From positions 1 through 62,046 of the forward strand of contig NZ_JALJFG010000039.1 of the NCBI RefSeq assembly GCF_023242475.1: a DNA stretch of 62,046 nucleotides, written 5' to 3'. Of the stretch, positions 38,233 through 47,104 are shown piece after piece. The position numbers and the translations under genes are program-made. The stretch is from Pseudomonas sp. MWU15-20650 (GTDB taxonomy: Bacteria; Pseudomonadota; Gammaproteobacteria; Pseudomonadales; Pseudomonadaceae). Position 1 is the stretch's first letter. Each line of letters begins with the position of its first letter. The notes under the pieces are model-generated. The model made no database searches. It was not told the origin of the DNA and worked only from the letters and a program-made list of their open reading frames with translations.

Positions 38233-38502
38233 AGCCTTTCCGGTAGACTACGCTCCCTTCTTGATACAACTTCTGTGGATTCAACTGAATCGCAGCAGTT
38301 GCCGATTACCAAGCAGTCTTTGCTGGGCGATTCCAAAAAATGTGTAGCGATCAACGTACCGGTGTTTCATTGCTGGTCTGTCACAACGCGGCGGTTTTTT
38401 TGAAAGGTGCACTGTGATTAATGCAGGTGATCGGGGGCTTCGGCCTTCCTTCGCTTTCCCCGGCGGCTCGGACCGCTTTAACGCAGACTTCTAGGGTTTT
38501 TC
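38233..38502 (+). promoter_or_regulatory. tilS-pyrG intergenic region
   Basis: These 270 bases have no credible gene. The region is locally A+T-rich (TTCCAAAAAATGTG near 38332) and then G+C-rich with small palindromes just before pyrG. A promoter for pyrG is expected here, but I cannot pick a convincing -35/-10 pair. Confidence 0.35.
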
Positions 38503-40134
38503 ATGACGCGCTACATATTCGTCACGGGCGGTGTTGTTTCTTCATTGGGGAAAGGCATTGCCTCCGCTTCATTGGCGGCCATCCTGGAGGCGCGGGGACT
38601 TAAGGTCACCATGCTCAAGCTGGACCCGTACATCAACGTTGACCCGGGCACCATGAGCCCGTTCCAGCACGGTGAAGTGTTCGTCACCCACGACGGCGCC
38701 GAGACCGACCTGGACCTGGGCCACTACGAGCGGTTCATCCGCACGACCATGACCCAGAACAACAACTTCACCACCGGCCGTGTCTATGAGCACGTACTGC
38801 GCAAGGAACGCCGTGGTGACTACCTGGGTGCAACCATCCAGGTGATCCCGCACATCACCGACGAAATCAAGCGCCGCATCATCAAGGGTGCAGGCGATGC
38901 CGACGTAGCGATGGTCGAGATCGGTGGCACCGTCGGTGACATCGAGTCCCAGCCGTTCCTGGAAGCCATCCGCCAGCTGCGTTTCGAAGTCGGCGCCAAG
39001 CGCGCGATGCTGATGCACCTGACGCTGGTGCCGTACATCGCCACCGCCGGCGAAACCAAAACCAAGCCTACCCAGCACTCGGTCAAGGAACTGCGTTCCA
39101 TCGGCCTGCAGCCGGACGTGCTGGTGTGCCGCTCCGATCACCCGATCGACATTTCCTCGCGCCGCAAGATCGCGCAATTCACCAACGTTGAAGAACGTGC
39201 GGTGATTGCCCTGGAAGACGCCGACACCATCTACAAGATCCCGGGCATCCTGCACTCGCAGGGGCTGGATGATTTTGTGGTCGAGCGCTTCGGCCTGCAG
39301 TGCAACGGTGCCGACCTGTCCGAGTGGGAAGCCGTGGTAGACGCCAAGCTCAACCCTGAGCATGAAGTCACCATCGCCATGGTCGGCAAGTACATGGAGC
39401 TGCTGGACGCGTACAAGTCGCTGATCGAAGCGATGAGCCACGCCGGTATCAGCAACCGTACCAAGGTCAACCTGCGCTACATCGACTCCGAAGACATCGA
39501 GAACCAGGGCACTGCGCTGCTCGAAGGTGTCGACGCGATCCTCGTGCCCGGCGGTTTCGGCCTGCGTGGCGTGGAAGGCAAGATCACTGCCGTGCAGTAC
39601 GCTCGTGAAAACAAAGTGCCGTACCTGGGCATCTGCCTGGGCATGCAAGTGGCCGTTATCGAGTTCGCCCGTAACGTGCTGGGCTGGAAAGACGCCAACT
39701 CCACCGAGTTCGATCACACCAGCGGCCATCCGGTCGTGGGCCTGATCACCGAGTGGGAAGACGCCACCGGCGCCGTTGAAACCCGTACCGAAAGCTCCGA
39801 CCTGGGCGGCACCATGCGCCTTGGCGCGCAGGATTGCCTGCTGGAGGCCGGTTCGCTGGTTCACGATTGCTACGGCAAGGACGTGATCGTCGAGCGTCAC
39901 CGTCATCGCTACGAAGTGAACAACAACCTGCTGCCGCAGATCAAGGAAGCCGGCCTGAAGATCTCCGGTCGTTCCGGTGATGGCAAGCTGGTGGAAGTGG
40001 TCGAGGCGCCGGATCACCCGTGGTTCGTGGCTTGCCAGTTCCACCCGGAGTTCACCTCGACGCCGCGCGACGGTCATCCGTTGTTCAGCGGTTTTGTCAA
40101 AGCAGCACTGACGCAACATCAGAAGAAGGCGTAA
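38503..40134 (+). CDS. pyrG: CTP synthase
   Basis: PyrG aminates UTP to CTP using glutamine. The 543-residue protein has an N-terminal synthetase domain starting MTRYIFVTGGVVSSLGKGI (P-loop) and a C-terminal class I glutamine amidotransferase domain. In that domain the nucleophile Cys lies in LGICLGMQ and the His/Glu pair in CQFHPEF. Length and start match the family. kdsA follows after five bases, so CTP supply is linked with CMP-Kdo synthesis. Confidence 0.99.
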   Translation: MTRYIFVTGGVVSSLGKGIASASLAAILEARGLKVTMLKLDPYINVDPGTMSPFQHGEVFVTHDGAETDLDLGHYERFIRTTMTQNNNFTTGRVYEHVLRKERRGDYLGATIQVIPHITDEIKRRIIKGAGDADVAMVEIGGTVGDIESQPFLEAIRQLRFEVGAKRAMLMHLTLVPYIATAGETKTKPTQHSVKELRSIGLQPDVLVCRSDHPIDISSRRKIAQFTNVEERAVIALEDADTIYKIPGILHSQGLDDFVVERFGLQCNGADLSEWEAVVDAKLNPEHEVTIAMVGKYMELLDAYKSLIEAMSHAGISNRTKVNLRYIDSEDIENQGTALLEGVDAILVPGGFGLRGVEGKITAVQYARENKVPYLGICLGMQVAVIEFARNVLGWKDANSTEFDHTSGHPVVGLITEWEDATGAVETRTESSDLGGTMRLGAQDCLLEAGSLVHDCYGKDVIVERHRHRYEVNNNLLPQIKEAGLKISGRSGDGKLVEVVEAPDHPWFVACQFHPEFTSTPRDGHPLFSGFVKAALTQHQKKA

Positions 40135-40139
40135 ACCTG

Positions 40140-40985
40140 ATGGCCCAGAAGATCATTCGCGTAGGCGACATCGAGATTGCCAACGACAAGCCCATGGTGC
40201 TGTTTGGTGGCATGAACGTGCTGGAAAGCCGCGACATGGCGATGCAGGTCTGTGAAGAGTACGTAAGGGTTACCCAGAAACTGGGTATTCCTTATGTGTT
40301 CAAGGCCAGCTTCGACAAGGCCAACCGTTCGTCCGTGACATCCTACCGCGGCCCGGGCCTTGAAGAAGGCATGCGGATCTTCCAGGACATCAAGCAAGCC
40401 TTTGGCGTGCCGATCATCACCGACGTCCACGAGCCTGAACAGGCTGCCGTGGTCGCCGAGGTGTGCGACATCATCCAGTTGCCGGCCTTCCTGTCGCGCC
40501 AGACCGACCTTGTGGTTGCCATGGCCAAGACCGGCGCGGTGATCAATATCAAGAAAGCCCAGTTCCTCGCGCCCCAGGAAATGAAACACATCCTGAGCAA
40601 GTGCGTGGAAGCGGGTAACGACCAGTTGATCCTCTGCGAGCGGGGTTCGAGCTTCGGCTACAACAACCTCGTGGTGGACATGCTCGGTTTCGGCATCATG
40701 AAACAGTTCGAATACCCGGTGTTCTTCGACGTGACCCATGCGCTGCAAATGCCCGGTGGTCGCTCGGACTCTGCCGGTGGGCGCCGTGCCCAGGTGACTG
40801 ACCTGGCCAAGGCAGGCATGAGCCAGTCCCTGGCTGGCCTGTTCCTGGAAGCCCACCCGGACCCGGACAACGCCAAGTGCGACGGCCCTTGTGCCCTGCG
40901 CCTGGACAAGTTGGAGCCATTCCTGGCCCAGCTCAAGCAGTTGGACGAACTGGTCAAGAGTTTTCCGACAGTAGAAACCGCGTAA
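40140..40985 (+). CDS. kdsA: 3-deoxy-D-manno-octulosonate 8-phosphate synthase
   Basis: KdsA condenses arabinose 5-phosphate and phosphoenolpyruvate to Kdo 8-phosphate for the LPS core. The 281-residue TIM-barrel protein shows FKASFDKANRSS, TDVHEP and the DVTHALQMPGG motif. It starts five bases after pyrG at an ATG in CTGATGGCC. Confidence 0.98.
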   Translation: MAQKIIRVGDIEIANDKPMVLFGGMNVLESRDMAMQVCEEYVRVTQKLGIPYVFKASFDKANRSSVTSYRGPGLEEGMRIFQDIKQAFGVPIITDVHEPEQAAVVAEVCDIIQLPAFLSRQTDLVVAMAKTGAVINIKKAQFLAPQEMKHILSKCVEAGNDQLILCERGSSFGYNNLVVDMLGFGIMKQFEYPVFFDVTHALQMPGGRSDSAGGRRAQVTDLAKAGMSQSLAGLFLEAHPDPDNAKCDGPCALRLDKLEPFLAQLKQLDELVKSFPTVETA

Positions 40986-41000
40986 CTGCCGTTTCTCCGG

Positions 41001-41042
41001 TAGAATTTCCCACGCTTTACGCTCAGGTCCCAGGGCCTGAGC
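41001..41042 (+). promoter_or_regulatory. Candidate -10 box and hairpin upstream of eno
   Basis: TAGAAT at 41001-41006 could be a -10 box with no good -35. CTCAGG...CCTGAG (about 41020-41041) forms a hairpin in the 157-base kdsA-eno gap. Either could give eno its own expression level. Confidence 0.3.
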
Positions 41043-41142
41043 CTTGTCGCCTGCAAGCCTGCCCCGTTGTTCCACCCTTGCGGTCGGTCAAAAGATTTCC
41101 TTCAGCTGCGTCGTTTTCGTCAACTTTGGAGTGTTTACAACA

Positions 41143-42432
41143 ATGGCAAAAATCGTCGACATCAAAGGTCGTGAAGTTCTCGACTCCCGTGGCAACCCCA
41201 CCGTTGAAGCCGACGTGCTTCTCGATAACGGCATCATCGGCAGCGCCTGCGCGCCATCCGGTGCTTCCACAGGTTCGCGCGAAGCGCTGGAGCTGCGTGA
41301 TGGCGACAAGAGCCGTTACCTGGGCAAGGGTGTACTCAAGGCTGTAGCCAACATCAATGGTCCGATTCGTGACCTGCTGTTGGGCAAGGACCCGCTGGAC
41401 CAGAAAGCCCTGGACCACGCGATGATCAAGCTCGACGGCACCGAAAACAAAGGCAGCCTGGGCGCCAACGCCATCCTCGCCGTGTCCCTGGCTGCCGCCA
41501 AGGCCGCTGCACAGGACCAGGACCTGCCGTTGTACGCGCACATTGCCAACCTGAATGGCACCCCAGGCGTTTACTCGATGCCGGTGCCGATGATGAACAT
41601 CATCAACGGTGGCGAGCACGCCGATAACAACGTCGACATCCAGGAGTTCATGGTGCAGCCGGTTGGCGCCAAGACCTTCTCCGAAGGTCTGCGCATGGGC
41701 ACCGAGATTTTCCATCACCTCAAGGCTGTACTGAAGGCCCGTGGCCTGAGCACTGCCGTCGGTGACGAAGGTGGTTTCGCACCGAACCTGGCGTCCAACG
41801 AAGATGCATTGAAAGTGATCTCCGAAGCGGTGGCCAACGCCGGCTACAAGCTGGGCACCGATGTGACCCTGGCCCTGGACTGCGCCGCCAGCGAGTTCTA
41901 CGAGGACGGTAAGTACAACCTGTCCGGCGAAGGCCATGTGTTCACCTCTGAAGGTTTTGCTGACTACCTCAAAGGCTTGACCGAGCGCTACCCGATCATC
42001 TCGATCGAAGACGGCCTGGACGAGTCCGACTGGGCGGGTTGGAAAGTCCTCACCGACAAGATCGGCGAGAAAATCCAGCTGGTGGGTGACGACCTGTTCG
42101 TGACCAACACCAAGATCCTGAAAGAAGGCATCGACAAGAAGATCGCCAATTCGATCCTGATCAAGTTCAACCAGATCGGCACCCTGACCGAAACCCTGGA
42201 AGCCATCCAGATGGCCAAGGCTGCGGGCTACACGGCCGTGATCTCCCACCGCTCCGGTGAAACCGAAGATTCCACCATTGCCGACCTGGCCGTGGGTACT
42301 TCGGCGGGCCAGATCAAGACCGGCTCCCTGTGCCGTTCCGATCGCGTTTCCAAGTACAACCAACTGCTGCGTATCGAAGAGCAGTTGGCAGGTAAAGCCA
42401 AGTACAACGGTCGTGACGAGTTTCGCGGCTGA
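41143..42432 (+). CDS. eno: Enolase
   Basis: Enolase interconverts 2-phosphoglycerate and phosphoenolpyruvate and is also a degradosome component in gammaproteobacteria. The 429-residue protein starts MAKIVDIKGREVLDSRGNPT. It has the GASTGSREALELRD loop, the catalytic Glu region GDEGGFAPNL, and the signature LIKFNQIGTLTET with SHRSGETEDS. GGAGTG precedes the ATG. Confidence 0.99.
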   Translation: MAKIVDIKGREVLDSRGNPTVEADVLLDNGIIGSACAPSGASTGSREALELRDGDKSRYLGKGVLKAVANINGPIRDLLLGKDPLDQKALDHAMIKLDGTENKGSLGANAILAVSLAAAKAAAQDQDLPLYAHIANLNGTPGVYSMPVPMMNIINGGEHADNNVDIQEFMVQPVGAKTFSEGLRMGTEIFHHLKAVLKARGLSTAVGDEGGFAPNLASNEDALKVISEAVANAGYKLGTDVTLALDCAASEFYEDGKYNLSGEGHVFTSEGFADYLKGLTERYPIISIEDGLDESDWAGWKVLTDKIGEKIQLVGDDLFVTNTKILKEGIDKKIANSILIKFNQIGTLTETLEAIQMAKAAGYTAVISHRSGETEDSTIADLAVGTSAGQIKTGSLCRSDRVSKYNQLLRIEEQLAGKAKYNGRDEFRG

Positions 42433-42518
42433 TCAGTAAATGGTAAAAAGTCGCCGGATTGCGTCGGAAAAACCACAGCAGTGTGAATTTCGACGCTAAT
42501 CTGGTGGCTATCAAGTGC

Positions 42519-42539
42519 AAGCCTGGGTCTTCCAGGCTT
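42519..42539 (+). other. Hairpin in the eno-ftsB gap
   Basis: AAGCCTGG and CCAGGCTT form a perfect 8-bp stem with loop GTCTT. No T-tract follows, so this is not a standard terminator. It lies in the 171-base gap between eno and ftsB. Confidence 0.5.
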
Positions 42540-42603
42540 CGTGCTATCAGCTGCTGCAAAAGGTTTGCTTGGCTGTCTTTTTTCACTGGATACCCGGATT
42601 TCG

Positions 42604-42882
42604 ATGCGCAGTCCCAATTGGTTGTTCCTCGTCTTGCTCTTGTTGCTGGCTGGCCTGCAGTACCGCCTATGGGTGGGTAATGGCAGCTTTGCGCAGGTGG
42701 AAGAGCTGACCCAGCAAATTGCCGACCAGCACGCCGAAAACGAACGCCTGCTGGAGCGCAACCGCGTGCTTGACGCTGAAGTGCTTGAGTTGAAAAAAGG
42801 TACGGAGACCGTTGAAGAACGGGCACGTCATGAATTGGGCATGGTCAAGGAGGGCGAAACCCTCTACCAGTTGGCCCAATGA
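42604..42882 (+). CDS. ftsB: Cell division protein FtsB
   Basis: FtsB, with FtsL and FtsQ, links early and late divisome proteins. The 92-residue bitopic protein has a short N-terminal tail, one membrane helix (WLFLVLLLLLAGLQYRLW) and a periplasmic leucine-zipper-like coiled coil (about residues 28-65). A conserved HELGMVKEGE segment follows. The ATG at 42604 starts MRSPNWLFL. It overlaps ispD by four bases, as is common. Confidence 0.93.
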   Translation: MRSPNWLFLVLLLLLAGLQYRLWVGNGSFAQVEELTQQIADQHAENERLLERNRVLDAEVLELKKGTETVEERARHELGMVKEGETLYQLAQ

Positions 42883-43586
42883 GCCATTTTCTACCGGCCT
42901 TCTGGGCCGTGATTCCTGCCGCGGGCGTTGGTGCCCGTATGGCTGCGGACCGTCCCAAGCAGTATCTGCAACTGGGCGGTCGCACTATTCTCGAACACAG
43001 CCTCGGCTGTTTTCTCGACCATCCATCGCTTAAAGGCCTGGTGGTCAGTCTGGCTGAAGATGATCCGTATTGGCCCACCCTGGCGTGTGCCGTCGACTCG
43101 CGTATCCACCGCGCAGACGGTGGTTCGGAGCGTTCGGGCTCGGTGCTCAATGCGCTGCTACAGCTGAACGCCCTGGGCGCCAGTGATGACGACTGGGTGT
43201 TGGTGCACGATGCAGCGCGGCCTAACCTGAGCCGTGATGATCTCGACAAACTCTTGGCTGAATTGGCCGATGATCCGGTCGGCGGCTTGCTGGCTGTGCC
43301 GGCGCGCGACACCCTCAAGCGCGTCGACAAGCACGGTCGCGTTGTTGAAACCGTTGACCGCAGCCTGATCTGGCAGGCTTACACGCCACAGATGTTCCGC
43401 CTGGGCGCGTTGCACCGCGCGTTGGCCGACAGCCTGGTGGCTGATGCCGTGATTACCGACGAAGCCTCGGCCATGGAATGGTCCGGCCAGGCGCCGCGGC
43501 TGATCGAAGGGCGTTCGGACAACATCAAGGTGACCCGGCCGGAAGACCTGGAATGGCTCAGGTTGCGGTGGGCGAACCGGCGGTAG
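42879..43586 (+). CDS. ispD: 2-C-methyl-D-erythritol 4-phosphate cytidylyltransferase
   Basis: IspD makes CDP-methylerythritol from MEP and CTP. The 235-residue protein has the nucleotide loop AVIPAAGVGARMAADRPKQY, the VLVHDAARP motif, and the TDEASAMEW segment near the C terminus. It follows ftsB by a four-base overlap. ispF is 3 kb away here, separated by the frmA-fghA insert and the LysR gene. Confidence 0.97.
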   Translation: MSHFLPAFWAVIPAAGVGARMAADRPKQYLQLGGRTILEHSLGCFLDHPSLKGLVVSLAEDDPYWPTLACAVDSRIHRADGGSERSGSVLNALLQLNALGASDDDWVLVHDAARPNLSRDDLDKLLAELADDPVGGLLAVPARDTLKRVDKHGRVVETVDRSLIWQAYTPQMFRLGALHRALADSLVADAVITDEASAMEWSGQAPRLIEGRSDNIKVTRPEDLEWLRLRWANRR

Positions 43587-43603
43587 ATCTAACTACTGTG
43601 TAA

Positions 43604-44500
43604 TCAACTGCTGTACTCCGGCCGTTCAGCCAGCCCAACCTTCAAAAAATCCACCAGCTTCCTGACCTTCGGCGATAAATGCCGTTGCTGTGGATACAGT
43701 GCCCACACCGCCGTATTGGGCGGCTGATGCGCCTCCAGCAATGACACCAGTGCACCAGTGTGTAAATGCTCCAGCACGTAGTAATCCGGCAGTTGGCACA
43801 ACCCCACGCCTTGCAAGGCAGCATCTAAAACTGCCTGCCCACTGTTGCAGCGCCAGTTTCCTTGCACCCGCTGGGAAAATTCCCGTCCATCCTGGGCCAG
43901 TTGCCAGATATCCGAACTGCCAATCAGGCAGTTATGCCGGCTCAACTCCGACAAGCTATGTGGCCGACCATACCGCGCCAGGTAGGACGGCGACGCACAC
44001 AAGTACATGCGCCGAGGGGCCAGGCGGCTGGCGACCATGCGTGAGTCTTGCAGGCGACCTAGCCGGATCGCCAGGTCGAGACCTTCGTGCACCAGGTCCA
44101 ACTGGCGATTGCTCAGCTCGATATCCACGCGCAATTGTGGATAGAGCCCCATGAACCGCGTGACCAATGGCACGATGAAGCGTTCTCCGTACGCCACTGC
44201 GCAGGTCATGCGCAACATGCCCTTGGGTTCGCTGGTGAGGTCGCCCACGGCACGCAAGGCCTCCTCGCGTCCGTCCTGCAGGCGTTGGCAATGTTGCAAA
44301 AATGTCTGGCCCGCTTCGGTGAGTGTCACCTTGCGCGTACTGCGATACAGCAACCGCGTTTGCAGGCGTTCTTCCAGGCGCGCCACCTGCCGGCTGATGT
44401 GCGACGACGAGACGCCCAACCGCTCGGCCGCTGCGGTGAATTGGCTGCATTCGGCCACTGCGACAAACTCATCGATGCCTTCCCAGCGGTTTTCCAGCAT
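43604..44500 (-). CDS. LysR-family transcriptional regulator
   Basis: The 298-residue protein has an N-terminal winged helix-turn-helix (about residues 9-66, AVAECSQFTAAAERLGVSSSHISRQ) and a periplasmic-binding-protein-like effector domain. It is divergent from frmA with 109 bases between the start codons, the classic arrangement for a LysR activator of its neighbour. It is therefore a candidate regulator of the formaldehyde genes; the inducer is unknown. Confidence 0.9.
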   Translation of the reverse strand: MLENRWEGIDEFVAVAECSQFTAAAERLGVSSSHISRQVARLEERLQTRLLYRSTRKVTLTEAGQTFLQHCQRLQDGREEALRAVGDLTSEPKGMLRMTCAVAYGERFIVPLVTRFMGLYPQLRVDIELSNRQLDLVHEGLDLAIRLGRLQDSRMVASRLAPRRMYLCASPSYLARYGRPHSLSELSRHNCLIGSSDIWQLAQDGREFSQRVQGNWRCNSGQAVLDAALQGVGLCQLPDYYVLEHLHTGALVSLLEAHQPPNTAVWALYPQQRHLSPKVRKLVDFLKVGLAERPEYSS

Positions 44501-44609
44501 GTCGATTATCCCTGTACAGCAATAAAGTTTTGCTTTTGTCCGGATTATTAATCAATGAGCCATGTTTTACACTCACCGCCTCAGTTTTTAACCCGTTGGA
44601 GAAACCCGG
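44501..44609. promoter_or_regulatory. Divergent LysR-frmA control region
   Basis: The region is A+T-rich (ATTATTAATCAAT at 44544-44556), in keeping with a LysR T-N11-A site. TACACT at 44568-44573 could be the frmA -10 box. GGAG lies ahead of the frmA ATG. Binding and promoter assignments are inference. Confidence 0.4.
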
Positions 44610-45722
44610 ATGATCAAGTCCCGCGCTGCCGTAGCCTTCGAAGCCAAGAAGCCTCTGGAGATCGTTGAAGTGGATGTCGCCATGCCCAAGGCCGGCGAAG
44701 TGCTGTTGCGGGTGGTGGCGTCCGGCGTATGCCACACCGACGCCTACACCCTGTCGGGCGCCGACCCGGAAGGTATTTTCCCGTCGATCCTCGGCCATGA
44801 AGGCGGTGCAGTGGTTGAAGCGATCGGCGAGGGCGTGACCTCGGTGGCCGTCGGCGACCATGTGATCCCGCTGTACACCCCGGAATGCGGCAAGTGCAAA
44901 TTCTGCCTGTCGGGCAAGACCAACTTGTGCCAGGCCATTCGCTCCACCCAGGGCAAAGGCTTGATGCCGGATGGCACCACGCGTTTCTCCTACAAAGGCC
45001 AGCCGATTTTCCACTACATGGGCACCTCCACATTCTCCGAGTACACCGTGCTACCGGAAATTTCCGTGGCCAAGATTCCTAAAGACGCGCCGCTGGAAAA
45101 AGTCTGCCTGCTCGGGTGCGGCGTCACCACCGGCATCGGTGCCGTGATCAACACGGCCAAGGTCAAGCCGGGCGACACCGTGGCGATCTTCGGCCTCGGC
45201 GGTATTGGCCTGTCGGCGGTGATTGGTGCGGTGAAGGCCAAGGCCGGTCGTATCATTGCTATCGATATCAACCCGGCCAAGTTCGAAATCGCCAAGCAAC
45301 TGGGTGCTACCGATTGCATCAACCCGAAAGACTACGACCGCCCAATCCAGGACGTGATCGTCGACTTGACCGACGGCGGCGTCGACTTCTCCTTTGAGTG
45401 CATCGGTAATGTGCAGCTGATGCGCGCAGCCCTTGAGTGCTGTCACAAAGGTTGGGGCGAGTCGGTGATCATCGGCGTGGCCGGTGCCGGCCAGGAAATC
45501 GCTACCCGCCCATTCCAGCTGGTGACTGGTCGCGTCTGGCGCGGTTCGGCGTTCGGCGGCGTGCGTGGCCGCACGGAATTGCCAAGCTACGTGGAAATGG
45601 CCCAGACCGGCGAAATCCCGCTGGACACCTTCATCACCCACACTATGGGCCTGGAAGACATCAACAAAGCGTTTGACCTGATGCATGAAGGTAAGAGTAT
45701 TCGTACTGTCATCCACTTCTGA
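44610..45722 (+). CDS. frmA: S-(hydroxymethyl)glutathione dehydrogenase (class III ADH)
   Basis: FrmA (AdhC) oxidises the formaldehyde-glutathione adduct to S-formylglutathione with NAD+; it also reduces S-nitrosoglutathione. The 370-residue zinc protein has catalytic zinc ligands C41 and H63 (with a later Cys in GCGVTTG), the structural zinc cysteines C93, C96, C99 and C107, and the NAD loop GLGGIGLSAV. It is followed eight bases later by fghA, which completes the pathway to formate. Confidence 0.97.
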   Translation: MIKSRAAVAFEAKKPLEIVEVDVAMPKAGEVLLRVVASGVCHTDAYTLSGADPEGIFPSILGHEGGAVVEAIGEGVTSVAVGDHVIPLYTPECGKCKFCLSGKTNLCQAIRSTQGKGLMPDGTTRFSYKGQPIFHYMGTSTFSEYTVLPEISVAKIPKDAPLEKVCLLGCGVTTGIGAVINTAKVKPGDTVAIFGLGGIGLSAVIGAVKAKAGRIIAIDINPAKFEIAKQLGATDCINPKDYDRPIQDVIVDLTDGGVDFSFECIGNVQLMRAALECCHKGWGESVIIGVAGAGQEIATRPFQLVTGRVWRGSAFGGVRGRTELPSYVEMAQTGEIPLDTFITHTMGLEDINKAFDLMHEGKSIRTVIHF

Positions 45723-45730
45723 GGTCGACC

Positions 45731-46576
45731 ATGAGCCTGGAAAACCTGTCGTGCCAGAAGAGCTTCGGCGGCTGGCATAAACGCTACAAACATCATTCCG
45801 ATGTGCTCGGTTGCGACATGACCTTCGCCGTCTACCTGCCGCCTCAGGCAGAGCAAGGCGGCAAGTTGCCAGTGCTGTACTGGCTGTCCGGCTTGACCTG
45901 CACCGACGAAAACTTCATGCACAAAGCCGGCGCCCAGCGCATGGCCGCCGAGTTGGGGTTGATCATCGTCGCGCCGGACACCAGCCCTCGTGGCCCCGGC
46001 GTGCCGGGCGACCCGGACAACGCCTGGGACTTCGGCCTGGGCGCAGGCTTCTACCTGAATGCCACCCAGGAACCGTGGGCCAAGCACTATCGGATGCATG
46101 ACTACGTCGTGCGGGAATTGCCGGCGTTGGTTGAAGCGCATTTTCCGGCATCGGATAAACGCGGCATCAGCGGGCACTCCATGGGCGGTCACGGTGCGCT
46201 GGTGTGCGCGCTGCGCAATCCCGGGCGTTACCAATCGGTATCGGCATTTTCGCCGATCAACAATCCGATGGACTGCCCATGGGGCCAGAAAGCCTTTTCT
46301 CGCTACCTTGGCGACGAACGCGCCAAGTGGCGCGAATGGGATGCGTGCGTACTGATCAGCGAAGCCTCGGAAAAACTGCCATTGCTGGTGGACCAGGGCG
46401 ACCGCGACGACTTTCTCGCGGTACAGCTCAAGCCCGAAGCCTTGCAGCAAGCGGCGAAAGCGGCCAATCATCCGCTCGAACTACGCCTGCAGCCTGGCTA
46501 CGACCACAGCTACTTCTTTATCGCCAGCTTCATCGAAGACCACTTGCGGCATCACGGTCGTGCTTTGCTCGGTTAA
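45731..46576 (+). CDS. fghA: S-formylglutathione hydrolase
   Basis: FghA hydrolyses S-formylglutathione to formate and glutathione. The 281-residue alpha/beta hydrolase of the esterase D family has the nucleophile S150 in SGHSMGGHGA, the YWLSGLTCTDENF oxyanion region, and the C-terminal His in PGYDHSYFFI. It is closely linked to frmA, as in most proteobacteria. Confidence 0.97.
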   Translation: MSLENLSCQKSFGGWHKRYKHHSDVLGCDMTFAVYLPPQAEQGGKLPVLYWLSGLTCTDENFMHKAGAQRMAAELGLIIVAPDTSPRGPGVPGDPDNAWDFGLGAGFYLNATQEPWAKHYRMHDYVVRELPALVEAHFPASDKRGISGHSMGGHGALVCALRNPGRYQSVSAFSPINNPMDCPWGQKAFSRYLGDERAKWREWDACVLISEASEKLPLLVDQGDRDDFLAVQLKPEALQQAAKAANHPLELRLQPGYDHSYFFIASFIEDHLRHHGRALLG

Positions 46577-46601
46577 TGTGAGGCAAAAGTAGGTAGAATC
46601 A

Positions 46602-46630
46602 CGCCCTGAATTAAATCGGGGCGTTTTTTT
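46602..46630 (+). terminator. Terminator abutting the ispF start codon
   Basis: CGCCCTGA and TCGGGGCG form an 8-bp stem (one U-G pair) with a 6-base loop, followed by seven T. The last T is the base just before the ispF ATG. A possible -10 box TAGAAT lies at 46594-46599, so the hairpin could end fghA transcription and also sit in the ispF leader. Confidence 0.8.
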
Positions 46631-47104
46631 ATGCGTATTGGCCACGGCTACGATGTGCACCGTTTCGCTGAAGGCGATTTCATCACCCTGGGTGGCGTGC
46701 GGATTGCGCACCACCATGGGTTGCTGGCTCATTCCGACGGCGACGTTGTATTGCATGCCTTGAGCGATGCTTTGCTTGGCGCAGCGGCGTTGGGCGATAT
46801 CGGCAAGCACTTTCCGGATACCGATCCCACCTTCAAGGGGGCGGACAGCCGTGTCTTGCTGCGCCATGTCGTCGGCTTGATCCATGCCAAGGGCTGGAAG
46901 GTCGGCAACGTCGATAACACCATCGTGGCCCAGGCGCCGAAAATGGCCCCGCATATCGAAACGATGCGCGCGCTGATTGCCGCGGACCTGCAAATTGAAT
47001 TGGATCAAGTCAACGTGAAAGCCACCACCACCGAAAAGCTCGGGTTTACCGGTCGTGAAGAGGGCATTGCGGTGCACTCCGTCGCCTTGTTGCTGCGCGC
47101 ATGA
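46631..47104 (+). CDS. ispF: 2-C-methyl-D-erythritol 2,4-cyclodiphosphate synthase
   Basis: IspF cyclises CDP-ME 2-phosphate in the MEP pathway. The 157-residue protein starts MRIGHGYDVHRF, with zinc ligands in the DVH motif and at HSDGD, as in the family. No Shine-Dalgarno is present: the seven bases before ATG are all T, part of a terminator hairpin. It overlaps truD by four bases. Confidence 0.97.
   Translation: MRIGHGYDVHRFAEGDFITLGGVRIAHHHGLLAHSDGDVVLHALSDALLGAAALGDIGKHFPDTDPTFKGADSRVLLRHVVGLIHAKGWKVGNVDNTIVAQAPKMAPHIETMRALIAADLQIELDQVNVKATTTEKLGFTGREEGIAVHSVALLLRA

Noticed and set aside
38569..40119. A 516-codon frame antisense to pyrG
   Set aside because: pyrG is complete on the plus strand; the antisense protein is not family-like.
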